Made by a program: the position numbers and the translations under genes. A stretch of DNA of 26,592 nt from positions 1 through 26,592 of the forward strand of contig JBDTOI010000043.1 in the NCBI GenBank assembly GCA_039933315.1, read 5' to 3'. The notes below the pieces were generated by a model. It saw only the letters and a program-made list of their open reading frames with translations, ran no database searches and had not been told where the DNA came from. Position 1 is the first letter of the stretch; each line of letters opens with the position of its first letter. Below are positions 19,187 through 26,592 of the stretch, one piece after another. Origin of the DNA: DASXRU01 sp039933315 (GTDB lineage Bacteria; Acidobacteriota; Blastocatellia; Pyrinomonadales; Pyrinomonadaceae).

Positions 19187-20479
19187 TCAGGGAGATCGGC
19201 GCGTTGCCGCAGGCGCTGTGGTCTGACGCGCTGGAGGATTCGTTTGAGTGGTCGGCGGCCTGGTGCCGGGAGTTCCTTCCCGCACGGCCGTGCGGCCGGC
19301 GCGGGTCAGGGCAATGCGCTTGTCTTTTCCGGAGGCATCGGCGACGGTGACCTTGATTCCCCGGTAACTTCCGTCCTGAGTTGTGTTGGTGGGACTGTAA
19401 CTAATCACGTATTGCGTGCGCAGATCTCTCACAATGGCGCCGGCTATCTCAGGTAGTTCGGCAATCGACTGGGGGAAGAATGCCCGCCCGCCCGTGTCGG
19501 TGGCCAGTCGATTCAAGAGCGCAACGGATCTTTCGCGCGGACTCTTTCTAATCAGACCGCCTTCCTTGTCCAGTTCAGCCACGAACCCAATCACGTATAT
19601 CTGCACGTCCTCCTCGCGCAGCCGCGCGAAGAGCTGGTCCTGCTTGAAATAGCTGTTGCGATCTTCACCATCTGTTACCACGATCAAAGCGCGGCGGCGG
19701 CGATCGTCCTGGCTACCCTTTTTGTATTGGCCCACCCGCTCCGCGGAAAGATAGACCGCATCTATCAAAGCCGTCTGCCCGCCTTCGGTAAAGAGGGTGT
19801 CCAACCCGTCAATCAACAGATCTTTGTTCGGCGTGAAGTCCTGCACGGTTTCGATCTTGTCGCTGCTGATAAAACGAACCAGAAACGTTTCGTCACCCGG
19901 CTTGTTGCTGTTGATGATGGTCTTGGCCGCATCGATGACGGTGGGCAACTGCGAACGCAGCGAGCCGGACGTATCCACTGCCAGTCCGTAGCTGATCGGG
20001 ACATCTTCTTTAGTAAACGAAAAAATCGGCTGCAAAGTGCCGTCCTCGTAAACTTTGAACTCATCCTGCTGCACGTTGTCGATCGGCCGGTTATTGCGAT
20101 CAATAACGCGCACGTTCAAGGTGACAAGCTGCGTGTTGAATTTGATGACATCGTCTCCCTTGAGCTCGATATCCATGTCGGGGGTGGGTGATGGCTTTGG
20201 TTTGAGTACCGGTGGTGGCGGCGGCTCGGTCAATTCCGGCACAAAAACCCCCGGTCTCCGGGTGGGGGCCGGTTTTGGTGTAGGCGACGCAGTGGCCTTC
20301 GGCAGCGGTGAAGCGGCTGGTTGCTGGGCCGGTTCAGTGCGGCGGGGGCGCGAATCGCCCGGCTGCTGGGCGCGGCCGGCTTGAGAGATCGTGAGCAACA
20401 CGAGTGCGAACACCGATGCCAGGACAAAGGTTACGCCACGACGAACCCTGGTTTTCCGATTTAAGAATGCCAACTTCAT
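19187..20479 (-). CDS. Secreted VWA-domain protein 1 (Acidobacteriota-type)
   Basis: 430 residues. A signal peptide spans 1-37 (hydrophobic VTFVLASVFALVLLTI, likely cleavage after GRA). A Pro-rich low-complexity stretch (40-100) precedes a short beta domain (FNTQLVTLNVRVIDRNNRPI, then FKVYEDGTLQPI) and a VWA domain at about 160-370. The MIDAS motif is DTSGS (169-173), with GGQTAL and VTDGEDRNS as later metal-site elements. The tail after about 400 is Thr/Pro/Arg-rich. The layout matches the VWA-containing proteins expanded in Acidobacteriota. Function is unknown; VWA domains mediate metal-dependent protein binding. A second, diverged VWA gene lies 258 bases upstream; the gap holds a small GC hairpin. 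Confidence 0.9.
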   Translation of the reverse strand: MKLAFLNRKTRVRRGVTFVLASVFALVLLTISQAGRAQQPGDSRPRRTEPAQQPAASPLPKATASPTPKPAPTRRPGVFVPELTEPPPPPVLKPKPSPTPDMDIELKGDDVIKFNTQLVTLNVRVIDRNNRPIDNVQQDEFKVYEDGTLQPIFSFTKEDVPISYGLAVDTSGSLRSQLPTVIDAAKTIINSNKPGDETFLVRFISSDKIETVQDFTPNKDLLIDGLDTLFTEGGQTALIDAVYLSAERVGQYKKGSQDDRRRRALIVVTDGEDRNSYFKQDQLFARLREEDVQIYVIGFVAELDKEGGLIRKSPRERSVALLNRLATDTGGRAFFPQSIAELPEIAGAIVRDLRTQYVISYSPTNTTQDGSYRGIKVTVADASGKDKRIALTRAGRTAVREGTPGTRPPTTQTNPPARQTTAPAATRRSP

Positions 20480-20565
20480 GTCCTGATTATTCCCTCAATC
20501 AACGAAGCTTCCGAAGTTAAATAATAATCGCTGGCCCTGCAATAAACCAGGCAAACTGGCTTGAA

Positions 20566-20581
20566 CGCTCGCGGCCGAGCG
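20566..20581. repeat. Small GC hairpin in the VWA intergenic gap
   Basis: CGCTCG-cggc-CGAGCG. The inner 12-mer CTCGCGGCCGAG also forms the loop hairpin at 8539-8550 before the BMC-P gene. The rest of the 258-base gap (20480-20737) shows nothing I can name. Confidence 0.45.
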
Positions 20582-20737
20582 CTCATGAATGTTACCAAAC
20601 CTGTTAGGAGAGTGAGAGCTGCGTCGGTTCTGCCGCCGGCTGCAAAAAAATCAAGACGGCGGATCGCTGCATGCGCCCCTACTAGAGATGCGCCTCAGCA
20701 CTTGATCCGTTGCCGCAGCGACCGGGGGCAGCGGGTT

Positions 20738-21826
20738 TCACCGGGGGCTGGCTATGGCGTAGTAACCTTCCTTGCTGCGCACAAAGAGCCGTGGCAAACC
20801 GCGTGGTGGAGAGATCTTGACCTTGATTTTGTGCCACTTGCCGTCAGGCACAAAGTTTACCGGCTTGTAGCCGATGGCGTATTGGTGGCGCAGCTCGAGA
20901 GCGATTTGTTCGAAGATATCATCCATCTCGGCCGAGGTCCGGGGAAAGAATGCTTTGCCACCAGAAACGCTGGCGAGCTCGTCCAGTATTCCCTGACCCT
21001 CCATGCCCATGGAACTGCCGGCGTCATTCCCGCCCAAAATGCCGACCGCGTAAAGCACAACGTCTGATTCCTTCAAAACGCGTCGCAACTCGCCGAACGT
21101 GTAGCGTGAATCGTTGTCCTGGCCATCGCTGATCAGCAGCAAAGCCCGTTTGGGATGGGAGCCGCGCTGCACCTTTTCGACTCCCAGATAGCAGGCGTCA
21201 TAAAGCGACGTCTGGTTGCGAGTCTGGACGAAGGTTAGCTTGTCGAGCACCGCATTCCCATCGCGGGTGCGATCCAGCAAAAGTTGCGCGCGCGAGTTGA
21301 AAGCAATCAGGAAATACTCGTCGGAGTTGTGGCTGGTTTGAATGAAATGAGACAGAGCTTCCCGGGCCCGGCTGATTTTGTCGCCGCTCATCGAGCCCGA
21401 AACATCGAAGATAACGCCTACGGAAACAGGAGCATCATCATCGGTGAAAAAGGTAATTTCCTGTTCCTGTTTATTGTCAAAAACACTAAAAGCGCCTTTG
21501 CCCAACCCGGAAACGTAACGGCCATAGATGTCCGTCACCGTAACCGTAACGGTGATCAGATCGGTGTTAACCAGGACGGGGCCTTCGATTTCTCCCGCCG
21601 CTTTCGGAGGAGTCGGTTTTGCCTGCGCCTGAATTGTTTTTTCCGGCGCTATCGGCTTAATCAACGGATCCTGTTTGACCAGGGGATCTTGTTTGCCGTG
21701 GGTCTCCCCGTTTGGCTTCGGTTTTTCCTGAGTGCTGCCGGCGGGCGCCGTAGCGAGGGCTGCAAGCAAAAAGGCACTACCGAGCACGAGCTTTGTTCGT
21801 GCGGCGCGGCCACGCTGTAATTTCAT
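20738..21826 (-). CDS. Secreted VWA-domain protein 2 (Acidobacteriota-type)
   Basis: 362 residues with GAGGG four bases before the ATG. A signal peptide spans about 1-30 (LVLGSAFLLAALATAPAGS). A Lys/Pro/Gln-rich linker includes the short tandem KQDPLV-KQDPLI. A beta domain (LITVTVTVTDIYGRYVSGL) leads into a VWA domain at about 133-330 with the MIDAS motif DVSGS (141-145) and LLISDGQDNDS. The end RLFVRSKEGYYA is typical of the Acidobacteriota VWA group. It is paired with VWA protein 1 but has no Pro-rich C-terminus. Role unknown; both may bind partners in the periplasm or on the surface. The 262-base gap upstream (21827-22088) holds a GCGCCG/CGGCGC hairpin and no gene I can support. Confidence 0.9.
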   Translation of the reverse strand: MKLQRGRAARTKLVLGSAFLLAALATAPAGSTQEKPKPNGETHGKQDPLVKQDPLIKPIAPEKTIQAQAKPTPPKAAGEIEGPVLVNTDLITVTVTVTDIYGRYVSGLGKGAFSVFDNKQEQEITFFTDDDAPVSVGVIFDVSGSMSGDKISRAREALSHFIQTSHNSDEYFLIAFNSRAQLLLDRTRDGNAVLDKLTFVQTRNQTSLYDACYLGVEKVQRGSHPKRALLLISDGQDNDSRYTFGELRRVLKESDVVLYAVGILGGNDAGSSMGMEGQGILDELASVSGGKAFFPRTSAEMDDIFEQIALELRHQYAIGYKPVNFVPDGKWHKIKVKISPPRGLPRLFVRSKEGYYAIASPR

Positions 21827-22088
21827 TTAACCCTCTGTTGAGTGCGGAAGTTATTGCCGGCGATCTGAAACGCCCAGCCGGCGCCGAAGTACCGGCGCTT
21901 CGCCCATCCATCGGGAATGCGGCTCGAAGAAGCACTGCCCGCGACGGCGTAGGGCCCAGGACCGCGTTGCTTTAGTTACCGAGAGTTCTTCCTTCGTTCG
22001 TCTGTGGGGAGACGCCGCGCGCACCATGTTATCTGGCTGATGTGGCAATTGTAGGCCACACTCTTGCGCCGGTGCAAGACCAGGACCA

Positions 22089-23144
22089 CTAAGGGGAACG
22101 AGTTGTCGGCATCGAAGACGACTTGGCCTCCGGGGATTCAGAAAGCCGCTGGCTCTTTCGACCATCGTTCAGCTCCGATGCCGAACTTTGGGGATCAGGA
22201 AATTCCAGGTCTGAATCTTGCGCCCCCTGTTTGGCCCACAGTAGTGAAGCCACGACCGAGGACAGTAGAACTAACGCGACTGCCGCTAACGCCAGCTCGG
22301 TCGGAATGTGCCAAAAAGCAGAGACCAGCATTTTGACGCCGATTAAGCTCAGGACGATGCCTATGCCTATTTTCAGGTAGTGGAATTTTTCTACCATACC
22401 GGCGAGGAGGAAATAGAAGGTGCGCAGCCCCAGAATGGCAAAGACATTCGAGGTGTAAATAATGAACCGGTTGGTGGTAATGCCAAAGATTGCCGGGATG
22501 GAATCAAGAGCGAAAATCAGGTCGGTTATCTCCACGGTGATTAGCACCAGCAGCAGGAGCGTTCCCACCCGGCGCCCGTTCACCTGGGTGAAGAATTTGC
22601 GATCCTCATAATGCCGGGTAATGGGGACGAAGCGCGTGACTAGTCGCACAATGGGATTGTCTTCCGGCTCGAGCTGGGTTTCCTCCTGTCGAAACATCTT
22701 CACCCCGGTGTAAACCAGGAAAGCGCCAAAGACATAGATCACCCAGTGAAAGCGTTCGATCAGCTCCGTGCCTACGACAATCATGGAAATGCGCATTACC
22801 AGGGCGCCTACCACACCCCAGAAAAGCACGCGGTGCTGGTGTTTGCGGGGGACTTTGAAATAGGAAAAGATCAGGAGGAAAACGAAAAGATTATCGACTG
22901 AAAGAGAAAGCTCAATCAGATAACCAAAGAGGAATTCCACGCCCCTGACATGGCCCATACGCCAGAAGATGAGGGCCGCAAAGATCATGGCCAGCGTGAC
23001 CCAGACGGCGCTCCAGATCGAGGCTTCCTTGTAGGTCACCTCGTGCGCCTTCCGGTTAAAGAGGCCGAGGTCGATGGCCAACATGACGAGAATGAACGCG
23101 CAGAATCCCACCCACGCCGCCACTGAGTTAGTTAGAATATGCAT
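22089..23144 (-). CDS. TerC family integral membrane protein
   Basis: 351 residues from ATG 23144. The ORF can be extended to a TTG at 23183, but that codon lies inside the predicted -35 box, and MHILTNSVAAWVGFCAFILV gives the usual TerC N-terminus. Seven or more membrane helices are visible (AWVGFCAFILVMLAIDLGLF; ASIWSAVWVTLAMIFAALIF; DNLFVFLLIFSYF; LLLLVLITVEITDLIFALDS; FYFLLAGMVEKFHYL). The conserved acidic residues in SVDNLFVF and TDLIFALDSIPAI are family hallmarks. TerC proteins are linked to Mn2+ or Ca2+ export and metal loading of exported proteins; tellurite resistance is the historical name. The C-terminal 40 residues are polar and Ser-rich. Confidence 0.92.
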   Translation of the reverse strand: MHILTNSVAAWVGFCAFILVMLAIDLGLFNRKAHEVTYKEASIWSAVWVTLAMIFAALIFWRMGHVRGVEFLFGYLIELSLSVDNLFVFLLIFSYFKVPRKHQHRVLFWGVVGALVMRISMIVVGTELIERFHWVIYVFGAFLVYTGVKMFRQEETQLEPEDNPIVRLVTRFVPITRHYEDRKFFTQVNGRRVGTLLLLVLITVEITDLIFALDSIPAIFGITTNRFIIYTSNVFAILGLRTFYFLLAGMVEKFHYLKIGIGIVLSLIGVKMLVSAFWHIPTELALAAVALVLLSSVVASLLWAKQGAQDSDLEFPDPQSSASELNDGRKSQRLSESPEAKSSSMPTTRSP

Positions 23145-23154
23145 GCAGGTAAAT

Positions 23155-23183
23155 AAAATAGCATTCGCAAACCACGCAGGCAA
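23155..23183 (-). promoter_or_regulatory. Promoter of the TerC gene, nearly leaderless
   Basis: On the minus strand TTGCCT (complement of 23178-23183), 17 bases, TATTTT (complement of 23155-23160). A start near 23148 would leave about four bases before the ATG at 23144. No Shine-Dalgarno precedes the ATG. Confidence 0.5.
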
Positions 23184-23291
23184 AGATGGCCCTTAGGTCA
23201 GGAAAGTTGCCGGGCTTCATTCCCCCTTTGCCAGGGAACGTCCAGCAAGAGACGCTCGATGGCAAGTGTAGCCCTAAACTCTGCTCGCAGG

Positions 23292-23320
23292 TTGCAGCCC
23301 CGCGTTCTCTCAACTAGAAT
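23292..23320 (+). promoter_or_regulatory. Promoter of the PpiD-like gene
   Basis: TTGCAG at 23292-23297, 17 bases, TAGAAT at 23315-23320 (five of six -10 positions). The leader is about 65 bases with GAAGAAGG before the ATG at 23393. Confidence 0.55.
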
Positions 23321-23392
23321 TCCTGATTCCAACCTGGACCCTATTTGCGGCCACTGGTTGCTGCTAACTTACCGGAAGAAGGTTTTTCGTAA

Positions 23393-25417
23393 ATGCTCAA
23401 ACAATTAAGTCGCCTGGAGCGCTCCCGCAAATTAGTGATCGTCGGTTTTGCCATCCTTATGGCCGTCAGTCTCGTCGTGTTCTTCACGCCTAACCGCGGA
23501 GCGAACGCGGTGGAACCGACCAAGAGTGAAGAGCTCCTGGCCAAAGTGAACGGGGACAGAATTACAGTCGCAGATTTCGCCTTGCAGAAAGCCAGTTTTG
23601 AACAACGCTTCAGCCAGTTCGGCGGCGGGATGAACCTGGCGCGCCTGGGGTACACCGATAAGCGCATCCTTGATGGCCTGATGCAACAGCGCATTATCGT
23701 GCAGGAGGCTGAGCGGCTCGGTCTGGCGGCTTCTGACGCCGAAGTTGCGGAAGAGATTCGAAAAGAATTTTCCGACGCGGGCGGCAAACTTGATTTCGAA
23801 CGCTACAAAGAAGTTGTCAACTTGCGGTATGGCGGGATCGAACGGTTCGAATCGAGTGAGCGTGATCGCATCAGCGCGAACAAGCTGCGGACCTTTGTGA
23901 CGGCCGGCGTGCGGGTCTCGGAAGATCAAGTTCGCGAGGATTACAAACGCAAGAATAATTTTTTCGATGTCACTTACGTGACCGTGTCAGCCGATAAACT
24001 GGCCCAGAAGATCCAGCCCTCGGAGGCCGAGCTGCGCGCTTATTACGAGCAGAACAAGGAAAAGTACAACATCACGGTGCCGCAAAAAAAGGTCCGCTAT
24101 GTCTATATCGACATGGCAAAACTGGGCGAGAAGCTTCCCATCTCGGATAAGGATTTGCGCACTGACTTCGAAGGCTTGAAACCGGAAAATAAGACAGCCG
24201 GCGTCAAGGTGCAGCAGATCGTCCTGAAGGTGGCGCGAAAGGATCTGGACGCGGCGGTCGAGCAAAAGGTCAAGGATCTAATCGTTAAGGCCCGCGGGAC
24301 TATGGGCAAGGCTGACGAAGCGGCCTTCGCTGAATTGGCCCGTGGCAATTCCGAGGACCCGGCGACGGCGAAGAACGGGGGCTTTTTGCCGCGGCCCATC
24401 AAGAAGAATGTAAACAAGCCGGACGCTCTCTATGAACGCGCCGTCGATATGCAGCCGGGTGACGTTACCGACGTGCCCATTAAATATGGCGGTAACTGGT
24501 ACATTCTGCGGCGCGGTGAGGAAGTACCAAAAACATTCGAGGCAGCCAAGCCGGAGTTGTTGGCTTCAGCACGCAACCGCCGTTCGTATGCAGCTGCGGC
24601 AAAACTGGCTGAGCGGGCGCAGACTCGTTTGAAAGAAGCGAAAGACCCGTCGAAGGTCGCCCAGGAATTGGCCGCCGAAGCGAACATGAATCCCGCCGAA
24701 ATGGTCAGGGACACGCCTTATATCAAGCCCGAGGACGACGTGCCGAACATCGGCAACTCGCAACAGTTCGAAGACGGGATTGCGCCACTCAACAACGTGA
24801 ACGACGTCGGCGAGCGCATAAGTATCAAGGGCGGCTTTGCCATACCAATGCTGGTGGACAAGAAGGACCCGCGCATTCCTGATTTCGATGAAATCAAAGA
24901 CAAGATCTCCCAGGCCTTCAAGAACGAGCGGGCCGCGTCTCAAATGGAAGCAAAAGCTCGCGAACTGGCAGCAGCAGTCAATGGGCCAGGCGATTTGAAA
25001 CCAGCAGCGGAAAAGATGGGGTTAGAAGCCGAAACGCAGAATGATTACAAGCTGACCGAGCGCTTGCTCAAGGCGGAGACATCCCCTGAACTTGATGAAG
25101 CCATTTACGGGTTGAAAGCCGGCCAGGTAACCAGGACGCCCATCAAGTCTGGTCCCGACTGGGTTGTGATAGGTGTGAGTAAAACAGTCTCGGCTGACCT
25201 GACGAAGTTTGCCGCGGAACGCGATCAATTAATGAGGACTGCTTTGTCAGAACGCCAGGGCCAGGTTTTTGAAGATTATATTTCTGCGCTACAGAGCCGC
25301 TTGCAGCGCGAAGGCAAGATCACGGTTTACGAGGACGTGCTGGATCGTCTGGCGGACGATGAAGAACCCGCAGCTCAGCCACGCATGCCGAATTTCCCGT
25401 TGCCGGTTTCAAAGTAG
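23393..25417 (+). CDS. Membrane-anchored peptidyl-prolyl isomerase (PpiD/SurA-like)
   Basis: 674 residues. One N-terminal membrane helix (13-31, KLVIVGFAILMAVSLVVFF) anchors a periplasmic chaperone. A SurA-N/PpiD-N type domain spans about 45-190 (VNGDRITVADFALQK, then LDGLMQQRIIVQEAERLGL). A parvulin rotamase domain covers about 271-375 (VQQIVLK, then FAELARGNSEDPATAKNGGF and MQPGDVTDVPIKYGGNWYIL), and a degenerate second parvulin-like region appears near 540-610 (LDEAIYGLKAGQVTRTPIKS). This order matches PpiD. It helps fold secreted and outer-membrane proteins at the inner membrane, which suits the many exported proteins in this window. It is divergent from TerC with separate promoters. Confidence 0.9.
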   Translation: MLKQLSRLERSRKLVIVGFAILMAVSLVVFFTPNRGANAVEPTKSEELLAKVNGDRITVADFALQKASFEQRFSQFGGGMNLARLGYTDKRILDGLMQQRIIVQEAERLGLAASDAEVAEEIRKEFSDAGGKLDFERYKEVVNLRYGGIERFESSERDRISANKLRTFVTAGVRVSEDQVREDYKRKNNFFDVTYVTVSADKLAQKIQPSEAELRAYYEQNKEKYNITVPQKKVRYVYIDMAKLGEKLPISDKDLRTDFEGLKPENKTAGVKVQQIVLKVARKDLDAAVEQKVKDLIVKARGTMGKADEAAFAELARGNSEDPATAKNGGFLPRPIKKNVNKPDALYERAVDMQPGDVTDVPIKYGGNWYILRRGEEVPKTFEAAKPELLASARNRRSYAAAAKLAERAQTRLKEAKDPSKVAQELAAEANMNPAEMVRDTPYIKPEDDVPNIGNSQQFEDGIAPLNNVNDVGERISIKGGFAIPMLVDKKDPRIPDFDEIKDKISQAFKNERAASQMEAKARELAAAVNGPGDLKPAAEKMGLEAETQNDYKLTERLLKAETSPELDEAIYGLKAGQVTRTPIKSGPDWVVIGVSKTVSADLTKFAAERDQLMRTALSERQGQVFEDYISALQSRLQREGKITVYEDVLDRLADDEEPAAQPRMPNFPLPVSK

Positions 25418-25461
25418 CTTCGTTAACTGATGAAGCAGGGGCTCGGCGCAAAGACTCTTAT

Positions 25462-25554
25462 TTCGTGTTCTTTCGTGTGATTCGTGGACCGTGTGGCTGC
25501 GAATCCTAAGCGCACGATCCACAAAATTACACGAATCTCACGAAGCAACACGAA
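25462..25554. repeat. Word-repeat inverted repeat (TTCGTG) between convergent genes
   Basis: The left arm 25462-25486 (TTCGTGTTCTTTCGTG, then TGATTCGTG) and right arm 25530-25554 (CACGAATCTCACGAAGC, then AACACGAA) pair at 22 of 25 positions. It fills most of the 164-base gap between the PpiD-like gene and the minus-strand secreted protein, and may act as a bidirectional terminator, though no T-run is seen. Confidence 0.72.
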
Positions 25555-25581
25555 CCACTGCTCCTCTCGTTCCAGCCAGTC

Positions 25582-26589
25582 TTAACGAATCACCGCAGCG
25601 ACGTCCGTTTGCGATACCTCCGTACTGATCTGTAGCTCGCTTCCCTGAACTGAGACCTTGAGGTTATCAAGCGCGCTCTGCGCCAGCTTCCTCCTGAGTT
25701 CCGGCATTCGTCCCACAAACATGGGCGCCAATTGAGTCAATCCGCTGACAGTATCGTTCAAGCTCCGCGCCTGCGCCGGAGTTGACGTGCGTGCTGCCAT
25801 GAACACTGAAAAATTCAAACCCCTGATGGCAAAAGAGCCATACGCTTGTTTGATGGCCGATATGTCTTTGGAAAACATGTCGGCACCCAGATTTCGCCAG
25901 ACCGCCGGGGAAACATTTCCCCCAAACCCGATCAGGGCGGTAGGATCCTTCGTCGCCAACGCAATCAACTCGTTGCTGGCGCGCTTGCCCACCCTGGCAT
26001 CAATTGCCGCTTGCACTGTCTTTAGACTTCCCAACGCCAGCGTATTCGGTTCCAACACAGAGACCGCGAGTTCGTTGATGCGGAGGTCGAACAGGCCGAA
26101 CAACCTAACTTGTTCAGCCACTGTGAAAACATAGATGGTCGCGCTTTTGTATTTCTGTTCGCGAAACTTGCCACTTGCTGCCGCGCGCCCGGCGCCGGCA
26201 AGGGTGGCGTTATTGAATGCCCCACGCGCGATGGCAATGCTTTCAACTTTCGTGACGCCGGGCGAAGGATATGTGTACCGCATACCAACCGCCAGGCGCT
26301 CGAAGGACCGCGCATCAACCCCGGTCTGCGACTTGAACTTATCGATCTGAGTATTGACCTGGGCAAGCTTTGCCGGGTTACCGGCGAATACTCCCGGGAT
26401 TGCCTCGTTGAGTAAGCGGCGCACGTCGATGAAGATTACCGCGTCCGACTCAGGGAGTTGATTCAGGACATTGGGCGCGCTTGCGGCGGGGCGTGGGGTA
26501 CGCGGTCTTTGGGCGCTGGCGTCCGAAACCAGCAAAAATGAGATCAGCAGGGCAGAAGGCGGCAATAAAGCTAATAGTTTTTTGTTCAC
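25582..26589 (-). CDS. Secreted protein of unknown function
   Basis: 335 residues from a GTG at 26589, three bases from the window edge, so the true start could lie outside, although MNKKLLALLPPSALLISFLL is a normal signal-peptide opening with likely cleavage after ASA. The mature protein begins with a Pro/Arg-rich stretch, then alternating alpha/beta sequence: LPESDAVIFIDVRRLLNEAI, VERLAVGMRYT-like segments, LAVSVLEPNTLALGSLKTVQ and LIGFGGNVSP. I do not recognise the family with confidence; proteins of this style (DAVIFIDV..LL) are annotated as hypothetical in Acidobacteriota. No catalytic motif or membrane helix is apparent after the signal peptide. It converges on the PpiD-like gene. Confidence 0.75.
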   Translation of the reverse strand: MNKKLLALLPPSALLISFLLVSDASAQRPRTPRPAASAPNVLNQLPESDAVIFIDVRRLLNEAIPGVFAGNPAKLAQVNTQIDKFKSQTGVDARSFERLAVGMRYTYPSPGVTKVESIAIARGAFNNATLAGAGRAAASGKFREQKYKSATIYVFTVAEQVRLFGLFDLRINELAVSVLEPNTLALGSLKTVQAAIDARVGKRASNELIALATKDPTALIGFGGNVSPAVWRNLGADMFSKDISAIKQAYGSFAIRGLNFSVFMAARTSTPAQARSLNDTVSGLTQLAPMFVGRMPELRRKLAQSALDNLKVSVQGSELQISTEVSQTDVAAVIR

Positions 26590-26592
26590 AGT

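Noticed and set aside
20561..21067. 168-residue plus-strand ORF over the VWA gap and VWA protein 2
   Set aside because: More than half is antisense to the VWA domain; no start signals.
21851..22165. 104-residue minus-strand ORF between VWA protein 2 and TerC
   Set aside because: It overlaps the end of TerC in another frame, is Arg/Pro-rich, and has no ribosome site or known motif; treated as non-coding spacer.

Overview
The window looks like a chromosomal segment of a Gram-negative bacterium, most likely an Acidobacteriota (Blastocatellia-like) genome. That placement is inference. It rests on two secreted von Willebrand factor A proteins of the kind abundant in Acidobacteriota, an M61-PDZ peptidase, an outer-membrane barrel, moderately high GC, and spacers filled with palindromic repeats. 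I see no transposase, phage gene, CRISPR array, tRNA or rRNA.

Layout. Positions 1-5810 carry housekeeping genes: the start of an alanyl-tRNA editing protein (-), a secreted M61 peptidase (+), a lipid kinase (-), IMP dehydrogenase (-) and a RodZ-like HTH membrane protein (-). IMP dehydrogenase is bracketed by two 165-bp palindromic repeats that differ at five positions. Positions 5949-14549 hold a compact bacterial microcompartment (BMC) locus on the + strand: BMC-H shell protein, CoA-acylating aldehyde dehydrogenase with an unusual tail, BMC-P vertex protein, an ACT-domain protein, a zinc-ribbon membrane protein, a UPF0210 (PFL-like) protein, a histone-H1-like protein, a B12-type radical SAM protein and a second BMC-H. 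Positions 14720-16743 carry a histidine phosphatase, an outer-membrane barrel and a low-affinity iron permease-like protein (+). Positions 16762-23144 are a minus-strand block: a CNNM/CBS transporter, a cyclic-nucleotide-domain/DUF1003 protein, two secreted VWA proteins and TerC. The window ends with a PpiD/SurA-like chaperone (+) and a secreted protein of unknown function (-).

Most interesting content. The pair ACT protein (UPF0237-like) and UPF0210 protein is conserved and adjacent in many bacteria, with no function known to me. Here it sits inside a BMC locus. The ACT protein has about 70 extra N-terminal residues, made of two predicted amphipathic helices and a Gly/Ser/Ala linker, the architecture of a BMC encapsulation peptide. 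The aldehyde dehydrogenase also has an encapsulation-like helix in a long linker plus a C-terminal ITPAARD module. This suggests a metabolosome whose cargo or signature enzyme is the UPF0210/ACT pair working with the aldehyde dehydrogenase. No BMC-T, phosphotransacylase or alcohol dehydrogenase is in the window.

Most spacers inside the operon are inverted repeats built from short repeated words (GGATTGCGG, CTCGAAA, GGCAATC). Four genes that start just after them (BMC-P, ACT, zinc ribbon, UPF0210) show no Shine-Dalgarno. The clearest case is a perfect 31-bp hairpin that fills the gap between the dehydrogenase stop codon and the BMC-P start codon.
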